Shown: positions 1 to 6,736 of the stretch, one piece after another
Numbering within the stretch: the first letter of the stretch is position 1
Layout of the letters: each line of letters begins with the position of its first letter
Origin: an uncultured Bacillota bacterium
GTDB taxonomy: Bacteria; Bacillota; Clostridia; Peptostreptococcales; Anaerovoracaceae
DNA length: 12,108 nt
NCBI GenBank assembly: GCA_949287115.1
Contig: CASEFF010000171.1
Coordinates: 1-12,108 of the forward strand
Direction: 5' to 3'
Program-made: the position numbers and the translations under genes
The notes under the pieces: model-generated
The model's database searches: none
Told to the model about the DNA's origin: nothing
Seen by the model: only the letters and a program-made list of their open reading frames with translations

Positions 1-1179
1 CATAGTGCAGACATAGGAAAAACCATAACGGCGGAGATAGGCACGCCTGTCAGTTTTGTGTACGACATGCAGGTGGAGAGCTCCATCCAGCAGGGTCGTT
101 ACTACGCGGACATCGCCCGCAATTATCCATATGAGGAGATGGTAGGTGGCGATATGATGGTCAGGAAGGAGCCGATAGGTGTGATAGCCTGCCTGACACC
201 GTGGAACTACCCTCTCTATCAGGAGACGTCCAAGATATTCCCGGCCATGGCGGCAGGCAACTGCGTCGTGCTCAAACCGAGCCAGATCGCGCCGGTATCG
301 GCCTTCGTGCTTGCGGAAGCCGCTGATGAAGCGGGACTGCCGCCGGGAGTTATGAACATAGTGACCGGCAGAGGCGGTGAAGTCGGCGCGCTGCTGGCGG
401 AGCATGAGGACGTGGACATGGTGTCGTTCACCGGCTCTACGGAGCAGGGAAAGAAGGTCGGCATGTCGGGCATCGGGAGCAATGTGAAAAAGGTTGCTCT
501 GGAGCTGGGCGGCAAGTCGGCTGCGGTGATACTCAGATCGGCTGACATGGAAAAGGCGGCCGACGATATAATGGCGGGATGTTTCTTCAATACGGGTCAG
601 ATATGTTCCGCTCTGTCAAGGATGCTGGCGCCCGTGGAAATGAAGGACAGACTTGAGGAATACATCGTTTCAACCATCGAAAATTACATCGTCGGGGATC
701 CGGAAGATGAAAAGGTGATGATAGGGCCTCTTGCCGGCAGGAAAGGCTTTGACAAGGTGTGCGGATATATTTCGCTGGGCCTTGAAGAAGGGGCGAGGAT
801 GCTGGCGGGCAGCATACCGGACGGATGTGATGACGGCTACTACGTATCGCCTGTCGTATTTACGGATGTCACGCGTGATATGGTCATAGCACGTGAGGAG
901 ATATTCGGACCTGTACTCAGCATCATATATTACGAGAGCGAGGATGAAGCCCTCGAAATAGCCAACGACTCCATATACGGCCTGGCGGGAGCCGTGTTCA
1001 GCGAGAAGGCGGAGGCGCTGGAGTTTGCAAAGACGATGAGGGCAGGAACGATAAACGTGAACAACGGTAATTTTTCCATCGAGGTGCCGTTCGGCGGCTA
1101 TAAGCAGTCGGGACTCGGCCGTGAAAACGGAGCGGCCGGATTCGATGAGTTCATGGAGATAAAGTCCGTGATGCTGTAG
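1..1179 (+). CDS. NAD(P)+-dependent aldehyde dehydrogenase, 5' end missing
   Basis: This is a classical ALDH-superfamily enzyme that oxidises an aldehyde to a carboxylate with NAD(P)+. The reading frame is open from base 1, so the start lies left of the window and roughly 80-100 N-terminal residues are missing. The GTG at 58 is internal, not a start. Visible hallmarks are the PWNY motif with the oxyanion-hole Asn (codon 205-207), a KPS cofactor-binding segment, FTGST, the general-base Glu in LELGGK (codon 502-504) and the catalytic Cys in GQICSALSR (codon 604-606). The C-terminal EEIFGPVL and PFGGYKQSGLGRE blocks are also present. All catalytic residues are intact. The Cys-loop context resembles betaine- or amino-aldehyde dehydrogenases, but substrate cannot be assigned from this alone. 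A hairpin terminator follows the stop codon. The family call is very safe; the specific substrate is open. Confidence 0.95.
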   Translation, partial: HSADIGKTITAEIGTPVSFVYDMQVESSIQQGRYYADIARNYPYEEMVGGDMMVRKEPIGVIACLTPWNYPLYQETSKIFPAMAAGNCVVLKPSQIAPVSAFVLAEAADEAGLPPGVMNIVTGRGGEVGALLAEHEDVDMVSFTGSTEQGKKVGMSGIGSNVKKVALELGGKSAAVILRSADMEKAADDIMAGCFFNTGQICSALSRMLAPVEMKDRLEEYIVSTIENYIVGDPEDEKVMIGPLAGRKGFDKVCGYISLGLEEGARMLAGSIPDGCDDGYYVSPVVFTDVTRDMVIAREEIFGPVLSIIYYESEDEALEIANDSIYGLAGAVFSEKAEALEFAKTMRAGTINVNNGNFSIEVPFGGYKQSGLGRENGAAGFDEFMEIKSVML

Positions 1180-1204
1180 CGCATACGCTTATCCGGCAAA
1201 TAAT

Positions 1205-1254
1205 AACCCCGGTCGACTCCACAGTATGAAAAAAGAGGAGCCGGCCGGGGTTTT
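1205..1254. terminator. Hairpin terminator between convergent genes, probably bidirectional
   Basis: The arms 1205-1220 and 1237-1252 pair over 16 positions with one G-U and one A-C mismatch, around a 16-nt loop. On the plus strand the stem is followed by TTTTAACTTT. On the minus strand it is followed by a T-rich TTATTATTT run. It lies 26 nt after the aldehyde dehydrogenase stop and 16 nt from the stop of the convergent phosphoesterase gene, so it can end both transcripts. Confidence 0.8.
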
Positions 1255-1269
1255 AACTTTATGCGATGT

Positions 1270-2097
1270 TTACAGCGGCAGAAATTCAGGCTTTCGCTGA
1301 TCGAATATACAGTAGTATCTGAATCCTATGGCTCTTGCCAGCTCCACCGCATCGTCGAAGTGGAACCTGTAGTGCTCCGGTGAATGGGCGTCGGAACCGA
1401 AGGTCAGGATCTCGCCGCCAAGCTCCTTGTATCTTCGGAGTATGGATTCCCTCGGGAGCCATGTACCGGTGCCGTATTTGAAGCTGGAAGTGTTTATTTC
1501 CAGTCCTTTTCCGCTGCTTACAAGGAGCCTGAGTATCTCGTCTATGACGTCCTCGAAGGGAGCGTAATCGTACAGCTCGCCAATATACCTGTCGAGGATG
1601 CTGAAATGACCGACAACATCGTAGTTGTCGAATTTCCTGAGGCAGTCGTACATGTAGGTGTAAAAATCCTCAAGCATTGCCGGACTGTCGACGCCTGTAA
1701 AGTCGAAGGTGTAGAGGTCGGTGTCGCGGAGACAGTGGAAGGATCCCAGTATTATGTCGTAGGGAAAGGCGTCGATGATGGAGTTTGCCGCATCGAACTG
1801 ACCTTCCATGATGCCGACTTCCAGGCCTATCTTTATGTCCATGATGCCGCGATACTTTTCGCGGGCTGCCAGCATGGTCTCCTGATACTTTTTGAAATCT
1901 ATCGTAAACGGGAACTCCGGATCCGGATATCCGGGATCGTAGTGGTCCGTGACGGCAAGCGTCTTTATTCCCTGATCCGCCGCGCCTTTCAGCATGTCTT
2001 CGACCGAAACGTAACAGTCGTCGGAAAATCCCGTATGGGTGTGAAAGTCGCAGTCGGGCATGTGTGTGTTTATGTCGCTTTTCATTATGTTGATCAT
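1270..2097 (-). CDS. PHP-domain phosphoesterase, HisJ/histidinol-phosphatase-like
   Basis: This is a 275-residue metal-dependent phosphoesterase of the PHP superfamily, closest in layout to the HisJ histidinol-phosphatase family (usual length about 260-280). The metal-site motifs occur in order: DFHTHTG (H19, H21), TDH (D51, H52), GLEVG (E93), GSFH (H121), VGHF (H164) and GSDAH (D236, H238). No signal peptide or membrane segment is seen, so it should be cytoplasmic. The chosen ATG overlaps the kinase stop codon as ATGA, implying translational coupling. A second ATG twelve bases downstream (2085) has better spacing from the AAAGGG upstream and is a real alternative. The frame stays open further upstream, but that part only reads antisense-frame kinase DNA. 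No his genes are nearby, so a role in histidine synthesis is not supported by context. It could act on another phosphomonoester or a signalling molecule. The PHP family is certain; the substrate is not. Confidence 0.9.
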   Translation of the reverse strand: MINIMKSDINTHMPDCDFHTHTGFSDDCYVSVEDMLKGAADQGIKTLAVTDHYDPGYPDPEFPFTIDFKKYQETMLAAREKYRGIMDIKIGLEVGIMEGQFDAANSIIDAFPYDIILGSFHCLRDTDLYTFDFTGVDSPAMLEDFYTYMYDCLRKFDNYDVVGHFSILDRYIGELYDYAPFEDVIDEILRLLVSSGKGLEINTSSFKYGTGTWLPRESILRRYKELGGEILTFGSDAHSPEHYRFHFDDAVELARAIGFRYYCIFDQRKPEFLPL

Positions 2098-3575
2098 CCC
2101 TTTCGCTTTTGTAGTCTGTTCTTTGTCTCGGCAGCCGTATCGCCGCGCAGTTTTTCGGCCTTCACGAAGTCCAGCTCGAACCAGAACGTCGTGCCTTTGC
2201 CGACGGTGCTGTCGACGCCGAAGTTGGATTTGTGCAGCGACAGGATCTCCTTTACTATGGAAAGACCGAGTCCGGACCCTTCGGAGGCCCTTACCATGTT
2301 GGAGCTGGCTCTGTAATATCGCTCCCATACGTGCTTGAGCTCTTCCGGCGCGATGCCGACACCGTGATCCTCCACCTGACAGAGCACGTATCTGCCCCGG
2401 CGTTTGAGGTTTATCATCACCACTTTGTCAGTCCCGGCAAACTTTATGGCGTTTGTCAGCAGGTTGGAAATGACCTGCTTTATCTTCTCCTCGTCGCCGT
2501 TTACGATGTAGTTGGCGCTGCAGTTCAGTTTGAAGGTGTAGCCCTGCTCGTCCTCCATGATCTTGTATGTGTTGAGTATGCTGCGGGCCGCATCGGTGAT
2601 GCTGAAATCTCCGCGTTCGAGCACCATCTTGCCCGACTGCATCCTTGACAGGGACAGGAGGTCGCCTACCAGCATGTTGAGCCTGTCGGCTTCATCTATT
2701 ATCACCTGCAGGTGCTGTTCCCTCTTTTCGGGATTGTTGCCGGAAAGATCTCTGATCATTTCCGCGTAGGATTTTATCATCGTCAGCGGCGTCCTCAGAT
2801 CGTGTGATACGTTGGCGATCAGGTCTTTCTGCAGCATGTCGGATTTTTCCAGCTCTATGGACGCACGCGTCAGCGTATCCGCGAGATTGTTTATCTCTGT
2901 GTAGTGACCGCCCTTGAACACGATGCCGTACTGACCGTCGGCCAGTTTTTCCGCGGAGCGCGTTATCATCCTTATAGGTCTCGTTATCCTTATGGAAAGA
3001 TAAAATGAGATGAGGCATGCCACGGCCAGCGAGATGAACGTCACGTATATCAGCTGGTTCATCAGTATTTTTATCGTGGAAGAAACCGGGTAGAGCGGTG
3101 AGAATATGTAAACGAGCATGGATTCCTTGTCGTCTGCCGTAAGGAGCTTACCGTAGGCGAGGACATCCTTGGCATCGTCGCTCTTTATCCTCCTGTATAC
3201 CGAATCGGTCTGTTCTTCCAGCATTATCTTGTTAAGCACATCGATCTGGTCCACATAGTACCGGGCGACGGTGCTGTCGCCGGAAGGACGGAAATACGTG
3301 GTCTCTCCGTCCTGAGACACCACGTATATGAACATATCGTTGGTATTGGATATGTCTTCCACCGTATCGAGAAATTTCTCGTTGCTCTTGCGCTCGTAGG
3401 TGGACTCTATGTTCCTCGCCACGCTCCTCGTCTGCTCGTCCTTCATCACGCCGTAAAAGCTGTTGAGGAAGAACACCTGAAAGAACCACAGCACTATCAT
3501 CAGAAATGCGGCGAAGAGTATAAAGTACAGCCATGTTTTGAATTTAATGCTCTTCGAGTCGAGTCTAAGCTTCAA
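2094..3575 (-). CDS. Membrane sensor histidine kinase
   Basis: This 493-residue transmembrane sensor kinase pairs with the adjacent response regulator. TM1 is about residues 14-36, followed by an extracytoplasmic domain about 37-172 that looks like a small Cache/PAS-type sensor. TM2 is about 173-195, a HAMP linker about 196-245, and HisKA contains the phospho-acceptor H258 in NVSHDLRTPL. The HATPase domain shows an N box (NLLTNAIKF), a G1 box (EDHGVGI) and a G2 box (GSGLGLSIVKE). All catalytic motifs are intact. A basic tail of about 20 residues follows the ATPase domain. The start is TTG at 3575-3573, preceded by GAGGGGTAGG about 8 nt upstream. It overlaps the regulator's last 11 nt, and no other start precedes TM1. 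The downstream phosphoesterase overlaps its stop by 4 nt. The overall architecture is PhoR/ResE/WalK-like, but no stimulus can be assigned. Confidence 0.95.
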   Translation of the reverse strand: MKLRLDSKSIKFKTWLYFILFAAFLMIVLWFFQVFFLNSFYGVMKDEQTRSVARNIESTYERKSNEKFLDTVEDISNTNDMFIYVVSQDGETTYFRPSGDSTVARYYVDQIDVLNKIMLEEQTDSVYRRIKSDDAKDVLAYGKLLTADDKESMLVYIFSPLYPVSSTIKILMNQLIYVTFISLAVACLISFYLSIRITRPIRMITRSAEKLADGQYGIVFKGGHYTEINNLADTLTRASIELEKSDMLQKDLIANVSHDLRTPLTMIKSYAEMIRDLSGNNPEKREQHLQVIIDEADRLNMLVGDLLSLSRMQSGKMVLERGDFSITDAARSILNTYKIMEDEQGYTFKLNCSANYIVNGDEEKIKQVISNLLTNAIKFAGTDKVVMINLKRRGRYVLCQVEDHGVGIAPEELKHVWERYYRASSNMVRASEGSGLGLSIVKEILSLHKSNFGVDSTVGKGTTFWFELDFVKAEKLRGDTAAETKNRLQKRKG

Positions 3576-4236
3576 ATTTGTAACCTACCCCTCTGAGTGT
3601 AACTATGAAATCCCTGTATTTGCCCAGATTGTTCCTGAGATTCTTGATGTGGGTGTCTATGGTCCTGTCGTCTCCGAAGAAGTCGTAGCCCCATATATCC
3701 GACAGCAGTTTGTCCCTTGAGAGGGCGATGTTCTTGTTTTCCACCAGATAGAAGAGCAGATCGTACTCCTTCGGAGTCAGCTCCACTTTCTCGCCGTCCA
3801 CATATACCGTCCTTGCAGGTATGTTTATCTCCAGACCGTCGAACTTCATCACCTTTTCCGCCGGCTTTTCCGTCGCGCTGTTTCTGGCGAGCACGGCGTT
3901 CACCCTTGCCATCAGCTCCTTGGGACTGAAAGGCTTTACGACATAGTCGTCTATGCCCAGCTCAAAACCGAAGAGCTTGTCGTATTCCTCGCTTCTTGCC
4001 GAAAGCATGATGATAGGTATATCCTTTATCTTCTTTATCTCCTTGCAGGCGGAAAATCCGTCCAGCTTCGGCATCATTATATCCATTATGATGAGGTCGT
4101 AATCGTTGAGCTTGCAGAGACCTACGGCAGTCATGCCGTCCGAAGCCTCGGTTATCTCGTGACCGTTGAATTCGGAATATTCCCTTATGACCTCTCTGAT
4201 CTTCTGTTCGTCGTCTGCTACCAATATCTTAGCCAT
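3565..4236 (-). CDS. OmpR/PhoB-family response regulator
   Basis: This 223-residue transcription factor is the cognate partner of the downstream kinase. The receiver domain (about 1-115) has the acidic pocket D8-D9, phospho-acceptor D52 in MDIMMP, the switch residue S79 and the conserved K101 in KPFSP. A winged-helix DNA-binding domain follows (about 125-222), with the LTPKEYDLL and DRTIDTHIKNLR signatures and the terminal GVGYKFEA. Length is normal for the family. The start ATG has a strong AAGGAGG about 7 nt upstream. It is the promoter-proximal gene of a three-gene minus-strand operon, and its promoter faces that of the PIN-TRAM gene. Autoregulation is common in this family and would be plausible here, but the inverted repeats in the promoter region are not the direct repeats these regulators usually bind. 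The family call is certain; the target genes are unknown. Confidence 0.96.
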   Translation of the reverse strand: MAKILVADDEQKIREVIREYSEFNGHEITEASDGMTAVGLCKLNDYDLIIMDIMMPKLDGFSACKEIKKIKDIPIIMLSARSEEYDKLFGFELGIDDYVVKPFSPKELMARVNAVLARNSATEKPAEKVMKFDGLEINIPARTVYVDGEKVELTPKEYDLLFYLVENKNIALSRDKLLSDIWGYDFFGDDRTIDTHIKNLRNNLGKYRDFIVTLRGVGYKFEA

Positions 4237-4321
4237 ATATAAAACCTCCTTCTTGTTATCTTCATCTATATAAGTTGAGAATAAATGTTCTATGTGATTT
4301 GCACATGAAGCTTCTGTAGTG

Positions 4322-4350
4322 ATTCTATCACAATTTGTTGGCGAGGTACA
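4322..4350 (-). promoter_or_regulatory. Candidate promoter of the two-component/phosphoesterase operon
   Basis: On the minus strand there is an extended -10, TGATAGAAT, with its hexamer at 4327-4322. It lies 17 nt from a weak -35, TGTACC (4350-4345). This would give a leader of about 80 nt before the regulator's start codon. The extended -10 compensates for the poor -35. It is inferred from sequence only, and other weaker -10-like TATATA strings lie closer to the gene. Confidence 0.4.
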
Positions 4351-4366
4351 GAATTTGTGTTATAAT
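4338..4366 (+). promoter_or_regulatory. Sigma-A-type promoter with extended -10 for the PIN-TRAM/ispDF/proS run
   Basis: A -35 TTGGCG (4338-4343), a 17-nt spacer and a perfect -10 TATAAT (4361-4366) are preceded by TGT, which makes it an extended -10. Transcription would start near 4373, about 35 nt before the start codon. Its -35/spacer region overlaps that of the facing minus-strand promoter, so polymerase binding at the two is probably mutually exclusive. Confidence 0.75.
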
Positions 4367-4390
4367 CACAATGGATAATTAGGCAACGGG

Positions 4391-4398
4391 AAAGGAGG
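4391..4398 (+). promoter_or_regulatory. Shine-Dalgarno site that fixes the PIN-TRAM start
   Basis: AAAGGAGG lies 8 nt before the ATG at 4407. The in-frame GTG at 4398 sits on the last base of this site and cannot be served by it, so the start is taken as 4407 and the protein loses three residues relative to the longest frame. Confidence 0.85.
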
Positions 4399-4406
4399 TG
4401 AAAAAC

Positions 4407-5522
4407 ATGTTGAAAAAGCTTTTAAGAGCCGTGTTCACCATAGCCGGAGCGATAGTAGGGTACGGTGTGTTCTCACTGGCAAGGTTCTGCATCACCCTTG
4501 CGGGTCATGAGGAGCTTGTCGATTTTTCCGGTGCTCAGGAGCTGTGCATCGCAGCGTTATTCGCAATCATTTTCGGTTTAATATTTTTCAGACTTACACC
4601 GACCATCAAGAAGCAGGGAAACAAGATGGCGAACAATATTGAGTCCAACCTGAAGAAGGTGTCGGTCAACGACCTTGTAATGGGTACCGTCGGCCTCATC
4701 GCAGGACTCATCATCGCGTTCCTGATAAGCCAGATCTATGTCGGGATAACGATACCGTCCCTCGATGTGATACTGAATATCATCACATATATTATACTGG
4801 GATATCTGGGTATCGTGATAGCCACCAGGAAGGGCAACGACATAAGGACGGCGTGGAACAGATCCAAGCTGGTGGCCTCGGTGGGAGGAAGCAAATCGTC
4901 CAGATCCAAGAACGAACCGACTCCGAAGATATTCGATACCAGCGTCATCATAGACGGCAGGATAGCCGATATCATGAAGACCGGGTTTATCGAAGGAAGC
5001 ATCGTCATACCGGAGTTCGTTCTGGTGGAGCTGAGGCACATCGCCGACTCTTCTGATGCTCTCAAGAGGAACAGGGGCCGCAGAGGTCTTGATATCCTCA
5101 ACAAGATACAGGAGGAGTACGGCATAGAGATCTACAATACGGAGGCGGAAAAGGCCCTGGATGAGATACCGGAAGTGGACGTCAAGCTCCTGAAGCTGGC
5201 GCAGATAATGAACGGCAAGGTCGTGACCAACGATTTCAACCTCAACAAGGTGGCAGGCATAAAAGGCGTGGAAGTGCTCAATATAAACGAGCTGGCCAAT
5301 ACACTCAAGCCTGTCGTACTGCCGGGCGAGGAGATGATACTCTCTCTCGTAAAGGAAGGTAAGGAGAACAATCAGGCCGTGGCGTACCTGGATGACGGTA
5401 CGATGATCGTCGTCGAAGACGGAAAGCGCTTCATAGGACAGACCATCAAGGTCACCGTTACCAGCGTGTTGCAGACTTCCGCAGGAAGGATGATATTCGC
5501 CAGACCTGCGGGCAACAGATGA
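4407..5522 (+). CDS. Integral membrane PIN-TRAM domain protein, YacL family
   Basis: This 371-residue protein matches B. subtilis YacL in architecture. It has four transmembrane helices (about 8-33, 44-63, 88-111, 118-142), a Ser/Lys-rich linker, a PIN nuclease domain (about 173-297) and a C-terminal TRAM domain (about 303-366) typical of RNA-binding proteins. The PIN acidic residues are present: D177 and D183 in FDTSVIIDG, E208 in VELRHIA, D258 in EVDVKLL and D276 in TNDFN. A metal-dependent nuclease active site on the cytoplasmic face of the membrane is therefore plausible. The cellular role of YacL proteins is not well established as far as I know. It stands first after the promoter, and the IspDF gene begins 55 nt downstream. 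The yacL-ispD-ispF neighbourhood is conserved in Firmicutes, which supports the assignment. Residues and architecture are clear; the RNA target is unknown. Confidence 0.92.
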   Translation: MLKKLLRAVFTIAGAIVGYGVFSLARFCITLAGHEELVDFSGAQELCIAALFAIIFGLIFFRLTPTIKKQGNKMANNIESNLKKVSVNDLVMGTVGLIAGLIIAFLISQIYVGITIPSLDVILNIITYIILGYLGIVIATRKGNDIRTAWNRSKLVASVGGSKSSRSKNEPTPKIFDTSVIIDGRIADIMKTGFIEGSIVIPEFVLVELRHIADSSDALKRNRGRRGLDILNKIQEEYGIEIYNTEAEKALDEIPEVDVKLLKLAQIMNGKVVTNDFNLNKVAGIKGVEVLNINELANTLKPVVLPGEEMILSLVKEGKENNQAVAYLDDGTMIVVEDGKRFIGQTIKVTVTSVLQTSAGRMIFARPAGNR

Positions 5523-5577
5523 TGGGCTGATGACGGCCTGACGATGGCTTATAGTATCGATAACGCGGGAAGATCAT

Positions 5578-6723
5578 ATGTACAGAGGAAGTAAGGTCGC
5601 AGCTGTCATAGCTGCGGCAGGCAAAGGCGAACGTGTCGGAGGACCGGTGCCGAAACAGTATCTTGACATGGGCGGGGAGCCCATGCTGGTGAAGACTGTC
5701 AGGTGTTTTTCGAAGGCAGCCGAGGTGGATGAGATATTCATCGTGACAAACGCGGAGTATACGGACCGCTGCCGCAGAATGCTGGAGGATCACGGAGTCT
5801 GCAAGGTGAGTGCGGTCGTGCCGGGCGGGCGTGAGAGACAGGATTCGGTATACAATGCTCTCATGGCCGTCGCAAAGGAATGTCCGGACGCGGAATATGT
5901 GCTGATACATGACGGCGCCAGACCTTTCGTGACAGGCAGGGTCATAACGGACGTTTTGGAGTCGGTATGCAGCCACGGCGCCGCCGTGGCCTGCGTGCCG
6001 ATGAAGGACAGCCTCAGGGTGGCTGACGGAGAAAGCAGCAGAGCCGTTGACAGGAGCAGATATTTTGCCGTGCAGACGCCTCAGGGCTTCAGGACGGACG
6101 TCATACTGGGCGCCTATGAGGCTGCGTTTGCAAAAGGGTTTTACGGTACCGATGACGCCGTGCTTGTGGAGCGGACAGGTCATGACGTTGCAGTGGTGAC
6201 GGGAGATTACGCCAATATAAAGGTGACGACGAGAGAGGATATGCCGATGGAGATCAGAACAGGTACGGGATTTGACGTACACGCCTTTGCGGAAGGGCGA
6301 AAGCTGGTGCTGGGCGGAGTGGAGATTCCGTGGGACAGAGGGCTTGACGGTCATTCGGACGCCGATGTCCTGGTGCATGCCCTGATGGATGCGCTGCTGG
6401 GCGCCGCCGCTCTCGGCGATATAGGCCTTCATTTTCCCGACACCGATGAGCGCTACAGAGGAATATCCAGCCTCAGCCTGCTGAGACAGGTGAAAGCGCT
6501 GATCTCGGAGAAGGGATATTCCGTCGTGAACGCGGATATCACGGTCATGGCGCAGAGACCGAAGATCAGACCTCATATAGAGGCCATGCGGGACAATATA
6601 GCAGAGGCTCTGGAAATTGATAGGGACAGGATAAATATAAAGGGGACTACCACCGAGCGCCTCGGATTCGTGGGGCGTGAGGAAGGCATAGCTGCCGAAG
6701 CGGTATGCTCCCTGTGCAGATAA
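5578..6723 (+). CDS. ispDF: Bifunctional IspD-IspF enzyme of the MEP isoprenoid pathway
   Basis: This single 381-residue chain joins two MEP-pathway enzymes. Residues 1-222 are IspD (2-C-methyl-D-erythritol 4-phosphate cytidylyltransferase), with the CTP-binding [24 protein letters not shown] and HDGARPF motifs. Residues 226-381 are IspF (2-C-methyl-D-erythritol 2,4-cyclodiphosphate synthase). It has metal ligands D233 and H235 in [10 protein letters not shown]267 in [14 protein letters not shown], and the GHSDAD, HFPDTD and [10 protein letters not shown] motifs. Both halves look complete and catalytically competent. The order IspD-IspF matches known bifunctional IspDF proteins, and the linker is only a few residues. 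The ATG has a modest GGGAAG site about 6 nt upstream. The proS ribosome binding site overlaps this gene's stop codon. It makes IPP/DMAPP precursors in the cytosol. Confidence 0.96.
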   Translation: MYRGSKVAAVIAAAGKGERVGGPVPKQYLDMGGEPMLVKTVRCFSKAAEVDEIFIVTNAEYTDRCRRMLEDHGVCKVSAVVPGGRERQDSVYNALMAVAKECPDAEYVLIHDGARPFVTGRVITDVLESVCSHGAAVACVPMKDSLRVADGESSRAVDRSRYFAVQTPQGFRTDVILGAYEAAFAKGFYGTDDAVLVERTGHDVAVVTGDYANIKVTTREDMPMEIRTGTGFDVHAFAEGRKLVLGGVEIPWDRGLDGHSDADVLVHALMDALLGAAALGDIGLHFPDTDERYRGISSLSLLRQVKALISEKGYSVVNADITVMAQRPKIRPHIEAMRDNIAEALEIDRDRINIKGTTTERLGFVGREEGIAAEAVCSLCR

Positions 6724-6736
6724 GGAGAGACGTGTA

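Larger units (their letters stand above)
4292..4371. repeat. Three TGTG/CAC inverted repeats in the divergent control region
   Basis: Three short palindromes are visible. One is ATGTG-N5-CACAT at 4292-4306. The second is GTGAT-N3-ATCAC at 4319-4331, covering the minus-strand -10. The third is TTGTG-N7-CACAA at 4355-4371, covering the plus-strand -10. Read in the direction of each promoter, the last two are TTGTGATAGAATCACTA and TTGTGTTATAATCACAA, identical at 14 of 17 positions. They are candidate operators for a shared dimeric regulator, though much of the shared core is the -10 element itself. Confidence 0.5.

Noticed and set aside
1384..2316. Plus-strand open frame opposite the phosphoesterase gene
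   Set aside because: The minus-strand frame carries all PHP metal motifs. The plus frame has no domain and runs across the end of the kinase gene.
2098..2328. N-terminal extension of the phosphoesterase into the kinase gene
   Set aside because: The extra residues are Arg/Gln-rich and out-of-frame with the conserved kinase ATPase domain. The family starts just before the HTH motif.
5458..6576. Long minus-strand open frame opposite ispDF
   Set aside because: It lies wholly antisense to a gene with every IspD and IspF motif. The product is His/Arg-rich low-complexity protein with no recognisable domain.
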